Below are positions 38,785-42,491 of a stretch of DNA of 42,491 nt, one piece after another (position 1 is the stretch's first letter; the number at the start of each line of letters is the position of its first letter). Location of the stretch: the IMG/VR virus record IMGVR_UViG_3300036826_000109, positions 1 through 42,491 of that record. One strand, written 5' to 3'. The translations under genes were made by a program, and so were the position numbers. The notes under the pieces were generated by a model, which ran no database searches, was not told the origin of the DNA, and saw only the letters and a list, made by a program, of their open reading frames with translations. This DNA is from a virus.

Positions 38785-39156
38785 CTAGGCGGTCTCCGTT
38801 TCTGTCGTTGGTTGTTGGTCGGGATCGTGCGGGTTCGCGAAAGTGATGTAGTCGGATACTTTCGGGTGCGGGATGAGCGTCGGCGCGGGTCCGTCGTACT
38901 CCAGGGTCCATGTGTCGGTATTCCAGCGAGCGCCGACGAATCCGGGGAAAAGTTCCACGATTGCGGCTGGCGGGAAGGTGTGGAATTTTCGGCTGTCGTC
39001 GTAGCGGACGGTTCCGATTTCCGGCAGGATTTGACCTTGCCATACGTTCGTATTCCACGGTATGTGAGGGATACCGAAGTAGCGGACGCGGTAGCGTTCG
39101 CCCGCTACGTCGTAGTCCACCTCTCCGGCGTATGAGACTAAGAAACGGGGTTTCAT
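38785..39156 (-). CDS. Hypothetical protein of leftward operon
   Basis: 123 residues from ATG 39156 behind AAGGAG; longer frames upstream in the same phase overlap the next gene and are not needed. Beta-rich with many aromatics: MKPRFLVSYAGEVDYDVAGE, RYRVRYFGIPHIPWNTNVWQ, GQILPEIGTVRYDDSRKFHT. It may fold as a small beta-barrel. Unrecognised. Confidence 0.5.
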   Translation of the reverse strand: MKPRFLVSYAGEVDYDVAGERYRVRYFGIPHIPWNTNVWQGQILPEIGTVRYDDSRKFHTFPPAAIVELFPGFVGARWNTDTWTLEYDGPAPTLIPHPKVSDYITFANPHDPDQQPTTETETA

Positions 39157-39170
39157 GATGGCGGTCTCCT

Positions 39171-39572
39171 TCAAAATGGATCGGCTACGTAGTCGGGTAC
39201 GAGCGCGAACGGTGGCGGTGGTTGCGGTGTCGGCGTCGGGTGCGTGGGTACTTTGGTGCCGCCGTCGGGCGTCTCCTGGCGGGCGCTCGGTACGGCTGTC
39301 GGGCTGTCGGGCGTTTGCTCGCGGTCCAGGGCTTTGCGGGCCTTCAAGCTTGCGAGAATGGCAAGCCGTGCAGCGCTCAAGCGATCGACCGCGATCGGCA
39401 AAATGTCGTGAGCGGCGATGGCGATCGGGTACACATGATCGGCAAGCGCTAGGGCGTCGTCGTCCAGGGTGGCGGTAACGTTGGTCGCGAGCACGAACGC
39501 GAGCGCTCGCAAGCCGTACTGCTGGCGGGTTTCGTCGGGTCGTTGTGGGTCGAAGGTCGGCAGTCGGGTCAT
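39171..39572 (-). CDS. Hypothetical protein with Pro-rich tail
   Basis: 133 residues. A helical N-terminal two thirds (FDPQRPDETRQQYGLRALAF, VLATNVTATLDDDALALADH, ILPIAVDRLSAARLAILASL) is followed by a Pro/Thr-rich disordered end (PTHPTPTPQPPPPFALVPDY). The ATG directly follows the stop of the upstream gene. No family is recognised. Confidence 0.5.
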   Translation of the reverse strand: MTRLPTFDPQRPDETRQQYGLRALAFVLATNVTATLDDDALALADHVYPIAIAAHDILPIAVDRLSAARLAILASLKARKALDREQTPDSPTAVPSARQETPDGGTKVPTHPTPTPQPPPPFALVPDYVADPF

Positions 39573-39773
39573 TTAGTAGTTCTCCGGTTCCGGTTTGTCG
39601 TCCATGTGCTTTGTGAGTGGATGGTCGGCACACCACATCTCGTAGAAGCTCGTTCTTCGTTCGTTCTGGTGCTGCCGACAAGCGGCAGCGCGGATGTTGC
39701 CGTCTCGGTCTCGGATTCTCCAATCTGCGATTCTGTTGCAGAGGTCGCAAACGCTATCGATCTGCTGTGTCAT
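39573..39773 (-). CDS. Small Cys-motif protein
   Basis: 66 residues from ATG 39773, chosen because AAGGA lies nine bases upstream; longer ATG starts exist. Zinc site candidates are CDLCNRIADWR, ACRQHQNERR and MWCADH. The layout CxxC...CxxH with an Arg-rich middle looks like a small ribbon that binds nucleic acid or protein. The function is unknown. Confidence 0.5.
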   Translation of the reverse strand: MTQQIDSVCDLCNRIADWRIRDRDGNIRAAACRQHQNERRTSFYEMWCADHPLTKHMDDKPEPENY

Positions 39774-39822
39774 GAGTTTTGTTCCTTGTTCGGGTCGGGC
39801 CATGATCGGCCGTTCCACAAGT

Positions 39823-39847
39823 GACCGGACGCGTCCGGCGTCCGGTC
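39823..39847. promoter_or_regulatory. Perfect hairpin after DUF932 gene
   Basis: GACCGGACGC (39823-39832) and GCGTCCGGTC (39838-39847) form a perfect ten-base stem with a five-base loop. It lies between the DUF932 stop and the next gene of the leftward operon and may limit read-through; there is no T-run. Confidence 0.55.
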
Positions 39848-39866
39848 CTATGTGCAGCGGTCGAAG

Positions 39867-40859
39867 CTAGGCGGCGACTAACTGTTGCCGGATGATCTGT
39901 AGGGCGTTCAGTTTCACGGTCGCGAACGATCCGAAGATCGCGGATTCGTTGGCGCTCTGGCGGGCGCTGGCGCTTTTCGCTTCGGCCGGGCGAACGTGGT
40001 CGAAGTACTCCGTGACGGCGTTATAGGCTGCCCAGGCGGAGGCGGTACCGCTTGGCATGTCCTGATTAGCCATGTCTGCGCCACGTCCCGCGAAGACGAG
40101 CGCGGCGACCTGATCCCGGCGTCCGCGTAGGTGGGCGTTCGGCGCTTCTCCGGCGGGCGTCGGAAACACGGTTTCGATGTACTTCGCGATGTCTTGCGGC
40201 GTCATGGCTTGCCGTGCGAGGTCGCCGTACGTCTGTTTCGACGCGTGCAGGGCTTTCGTGAGGGAGTTCATGAGGCGCTTCGCTTCGTCCAGGCGCTTCG
40301 GGCTGCTGGACGTGTGGCGGATCCGAAGCATGGCCTGCCCGGATGCGGTCGCGGCGTTCAGGGTGTTTTGGCAAACCACGCGGATGGGCGTCAATTGCGT
40401 GACGTATGATTGCGTCCCGGTGTGCCCGGTCATGACGAGGGCGTAGCCGTTGATTTTGTCTCCGGCGATCGGTTCGATGGGTTCGGGCATCTTCGCGAGC
40501 ATCCACACGCGTTCGCCCTTGCCAAGCGCTCCGGCCGTTTCGATCGTGACGCCGAATTCGGCGCAGACGTCGTTCAGGATGCCGAACGCGTCGGCGTTCT
40601 GAAGGATCGTGTAGTCGGGGCCGACGGTGCCCAGGATCGCGTTGTCGAGATCGCGAACCGTGGCGAAGCGTTCGTCAAGCTTGCGGCCGTCGGCGAGGTA
40701 CAGCGCTTCGCGGCGGACCGTCCAGTCCAGGGTCGCGGCGGTGAGCGCGGTCTGTACGTCTACCGTGCCGCTGATGCGTTTCCCCAGACCATGCCAGGGT
40801 GACGCGTTCTGGTACATCATCGCGATGGAACCGTTAATCGTGGCTAAGTTGTGGGCCAT
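39867..40859 (-). CDS. DUF932 (TIGR03299-type) phage/plasmid protein
   Basis: 330 residues from ATG 40859, giving the typical start MAHNLATINGSIAMMYQNAS, then PWHGLGKRISGTVD. Other family marks are VGPDYTILQNADAFGILNDV, GYALVMTGHTGTQSYVTQLT, IRVVCQNTLNAA and TASAWAAYNAVTEYFDH. The family is frequent in phages, plasmids and ICEs, without an established biochemical role; it is often placed in early or accessory regions. It is the largest gene of the leftward operon and is preceded by a leader with three hairpins. Confidence 0.8.
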   Translation of the reverse strand: MAHNLATINGSIAMMYQNASPWHGLGKRISGTVDVQTALTAATLDWTVRREALYLADGRKLDERFATVRDLDNAILGTVGPDYTILQNADAFGILNDVCAEFGVTIETAGALGKGERVWMLAKMPEPIEPIAGDKINGYALVMTGHTGTQSYVTQLTPIRVVCQNTLNAATASGQAMLRIRHTSSSPKRLDEAKRLMNSLTKALHASKQTYGDLARQAMTPQDIAKYIETVFPTPAGEAPNAHLRGRRDQVAALVFAGRGADMANQDMPSGTASAWAAYNAVTEYFDHVRPAEAKSASARQSANESAIFGSFATVKLNALQIIRQQLVAA

Positions 40860-40892
40860 GTGTCTCTGCTCGTGTCTTTCTCTGTCGTGTCT

Positions 40893-41033
40893 CGCGAGCG
40901 GTATTGCTCGCGTGGAGTCGGCCGGTTCTGTCGGACGTTCCGAAAGGGCCACGGGGCAAGCCGTGGCCTCTCCGCAAAGCGCGACGCGGTTACCGATCGT
41001 TCGGGATGATCGTGCGGGGCATTACTTGCCCCG
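40893..41033 (-). promoter_or_regulatory. Leader of DUF932 gene with three hairpins
   Basis: Between the stop of the upstream gene and the DUF932 start lie perfect inverted repeats: GCGGGGC/GCCCCGC around 41014-41034 with the upstream stop codon in its loop, GGCCACGG/CCGTGGCC (40947-40968), and CGCGAGC/GCTCGCG (40893-40912). They could attenuate expression or process the message between two genes. Confidence 0.5.
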
Positions 41034-41318
41034 CTCCCTGGCTGCTGTCTTTGCGTCCTGCACGGCGCGGCGATCGCTCTCAATCGCGTCAACCATCCGA
41101 TCGATCGCGTCGCAGGCGGCGTCGAACGTCGCATACGAGCCGCAGTAATCGCCGTTGCCCCGTCCGTCGTCTTCATATACCGCAAAGCTCGGCGGCTCTC
41201 CAGGCTCGCCCTCGGCCGTCGCAAACGCGAACCAACCATGCGCGAATCCTTCAATCGCTCTGAAGTACCCGCTTACGTATCCCCCTCCGCTCTTTGGTCG
41301 TCTCACTGTCTGTCTCAT
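41022..41318 (-). CDS. Hypothetical protein, first of the leftward operon
   Basis: 98 residues from ATG 41318, chosen for AAGGAGAG six bases upstream; in-phase ATGs at 41351 and 41369 would extend it. The sequence VSGYFRAIEGFAHGWFAFAT, PSFAVYEDDGRGNGDYCGSY then FDAACDAIDRMVDAIESDRR is a beta-rich domain followed by a helix. It lies next to the operator-like repeats and probably is transcribed first. Unrecognised. Confidence 0.5.
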   Translation of the reverse strand: MRQTVRRPKSGGGYVSGYFRAIEGFAHGWFAFATAEGEPGEPPSFAVYEDDGRGNGDYCGSYATFDAACDAIDRMVDAIESDRRAVQDAKTAARERGK

Positions 41319-41379
41319 TGCTCTCTCCTTCGTCGGGCGGTCTGTCGTCATATGTGCGTGTCTCTCCATGTCTCTAAGC

Positions 41380-41413
41380 TTACCATGTGGTTATTTTGGT
41401 TAGCAAGTGGTAA
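41380..41413. promoter_or_regulatory. Operator-like cluster of TGGTWA motifs
   Basis: TTACCA at 41380-41385 (minus orientation), TGGTTA at 41388-41393 and 41397-41402, TGGTAA at 41408-41413. The outer two make an imperfect dyad (CTTACCA...TGGTAAG). This lies upstream of the leftward operon in an otherwise AT-rich stretch. No clear -35/-10 pair could be fixed. Confidence 0.45.
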
Positions 41414-41682
41414 GTTCACACGATTGCACTCTTTTTTTCGATGCGTGTTTTTCTTAAGCTTTTTGTCGTGTCGTCGCGATGATTGCCGTAAACTTGCGAG
41501 GACGTGAGACGGGCGGATAATCGGGGCTGCTCGCGTTCGTCGTTCCTGCGGCCGTCCAGGGCTCGCGAGCGGCGCTCTGATACAGTCGTGAGTCGTCGTC
41601 AGCGCTTCGGCCTGTTGTCGGGTTCTAGAGCTCGTTAAGGGGTTAGGGCTGCGTCGGTGCCGCTGAATGAGGTTTGTGGGGC
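41414..41682. other. Intergenic region between divergent operons
   Basis: About 270 bases without a convincing gene. The first 60 bases are AT-rich with T- and A-runs (near 41430-41465), contrasting with the GC-rich surroundings. It probably holds leftward and rightward promoters, but none could be fixed confidently. Confidence 0.4.
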
Positions 41683-42099
41683 ATGCCGTGGAAGCCGGGC
41701 CAGTCGGGTAATCCTGGCGGGAAGTCTACTCACCGGCCGCGCAATCAAGCGCTCAATATCATTCGGGAGTTTCAGCGACTCGGCGGTAAGAACGGGCGGA
41801 AGTACGCGCTACGCCTGCATGAGATCGCGATGTCGCCTAATTCGTCCGTTCAAGAGGCTGTAAAGGCGCTTGGGCTGATCCTGGCGTATATGTTCGGCCG
41901 TCCGTCTGAGCGAGTGGAGGTGAATGCTCAGGTGCGCTCGATGCCGCTGACGGTGATTCATGAGTTTTACGATCCCGCGTCCGGCGCTCTGCTCGATAGT
42001 GCCGAAGTCCAGCCGGTTGATCCCTTGCGGCTGGCGGCTGGCGGTCTGCCGGACGTGCAGCGCCCACCGGATAATCCGCCCGATACACTCTCCGAATGA
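41683..42099 (+). CDS. DUF5681 protein, candidate small terminase
   Basis: 138 residues from ATG 41683 behind GTGGGGC. The N-terminus MPWKPGQSGNPGGKSTHRPR is the DUF5681 signature, found at the start of many phage proteins near terminases. A helix-rich middle (ALNIIREFQRLGGKNGRKYA, QEAVKALGLILAYMFG) could bind DNA; the end is proline-rich and acidic. On a circular map it lies upstream of the large terminase with about 3.5 kb between. Small terminase is inferred from motif and position, not proven. Confidence 0.55.
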   Translation: MPWKPGQSGNPGGKSTHRPRNQALNIIREFQRLGGKNGRKYALRLHEIAMSPNSSVQEAVKALGLILAYMFGRPSERVEVNAQVRSMPLTVIHEFYDPASGALLDSAEVQPVDPLRLAAGGLPDVQRPPDNPPDTLSE

Positions 42100-42491
42100 C
42101 TTTCGCTTGTTCCACGGTTCAGGTTAGCAGGGTTTTCCACAGGCTAATCTAGGCACCAAGGTCTGATAATGCGCGTGGTGTTAACCTGAAGCGCTCAGCC
42201 TAGGGCACGATCGGATCGGCCGAAAAAGGGGGGTCGATCCGGGTGACTCCACCCCCGGTGCCCGTGTTCCTGTATACGTTAGGTCTCTGACTTCACGAGC
42301 GCAACGGAACCAAGCTCATCTCTAAAAAAAATAGAAGCAATAGAAAACGAAGCTCATCTGTAAGAGCTTTTATCTTCTCTCTCTCTCTGAAGAAACGCGT
42401 ACGTTCCGCGTGGAACAAGCTTCACAGAAAGAAGAAGAAGGGCGAGGTACGCGCTCGCTTCGCTCGCGTCGTCTTTATTCAGCGGCGCGAG
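42100..42491. other. Non-coding right end
   Basis: About 390 bases without a supported gene. It contains a DnaA-box-like TTTTCCACA (42133-42141), an inverted CAGGTTA/TAACCTG pair (42120-42126, 42182-42188), two copies of AAGCTCATCT 38 bases apart (42312-42321, 42350-42359), a CT microsatellite near 42374-42388 and a palindrome-rich end (CGCTCGCTTCGCTCGCG). Lying next to the candidate small terminase, it could be a packaging or replication site. Confidence 0.4.

Noticed and set aside
38785-39750. Extended 321-codon version of the 123-residue gene
   Set aside because: The upstream part is Arg/Pro-rich, overlaps another gene, and a strong AAGGAG precedes the internal ATG at 39156.
42374-42388. 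CT microsatellite and AAGCTCATCT pair as a CRISPR array
   Set aside because: Only two short repeats and no regular spacers; no cas-like gene in the window.
36671-42491. Region right of the tRNA as host chromosome
   Set aside because: It carries DUF932, small phage-type genes and a DUF5681 protein next to a packaging-like region, so it reads as phage; no host housekeeping gene is present.
1-42491. Transposase, insertion sequence or rRNA
   Set aside because: No transposase motif, target-site duplication or rRNA-like segment was seen on either strand.

Overview
This window reads as an essentially complete temperate tailed phage, roughly 42.5 kb, with podovirus (P22-type) virion architecture and fairly high GC. 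The diagnostic genes are a large terminase, a P22-type portal, a scaffold, a P22-type coat protein, P22 gp4-like and gp10-like tail factors, ejection proteins, a tailspike-type head-binding domain, a repressor/Cro-like pair, a recombination module and a tyrosine integrase beside a tRNA gene. Phage genes lie on both sides of the integrase and tRNA. A candidate small-terminase gene sits at the right end and the large terminase near the left end. This suggests a circular or circularly permuted genome opened between packaging genes, not a prophage with host flanks; end-joining was not tested. The host is not shown by the sequence. The proline-rich lipoprotein leader and GC content would suit an Acidobacteriota-like or other Gram-negative soil/aquatic host, but that is a guess.

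Layout. (1) 186-4663, rightward: a beta-helix protein, small zinc-ribbon and coiled-coil genes, large terminase. (2) 4695-5640: a leftward lipoprotein moron flanked by an inverted repeat, then a DUF3008-like gene and a small membrane protein. (3) 5814-23937, rightward late operon: an accessory domain and glycosidase-like protein (probably one gene split by a frameshift), portal, scaffold, coat, head-tail genes, a His-rich tail protein, a GNAT-dioxygenase fusion, ejection proteins and a tail fibre. Two intrinsic terminators lie inside this late region, which implies antitermination or deliberate tuning. (4) 23960-27409: an exported small protein, then mostly leftward small accessory genes with clear signs of duplication and frame disruption. 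(5) 27455-28660: repressor, divergent control region, Cro-like gene. (6) 28657-34793, rightward early genes: annealing protein, PD-(D/E)XK exonuclease, coiled-coil partner, NinB-like protein, replication organiser-like protein, a Hjc-like nuclease, a second putative nuclease, a DUF2493/SLOG protein and an excisionase-like HTH. (7) 34798-36897: a separate promoter/operator, two small genes, integrase, tRNA-Thr(CGU) and a cluster of CTTAC-type repeats that look like integrase arm sites. (8) 36958-41318: two rightward small ORFs, then a leftward operon of small unknown genes headed by a 98-aa gene and a DUF932 protein, punctuated by strong hairpins. (9) 41683-42491: DUF5681 protein and a non-coding right end.

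No recognisable endolysin, spanin, DNA polymerase or helicase was found. Several genes are interrupted by apparent frameshifts or an in-frame amber codon. Assembly error, real decay and recoding cannot be told apart without reads.
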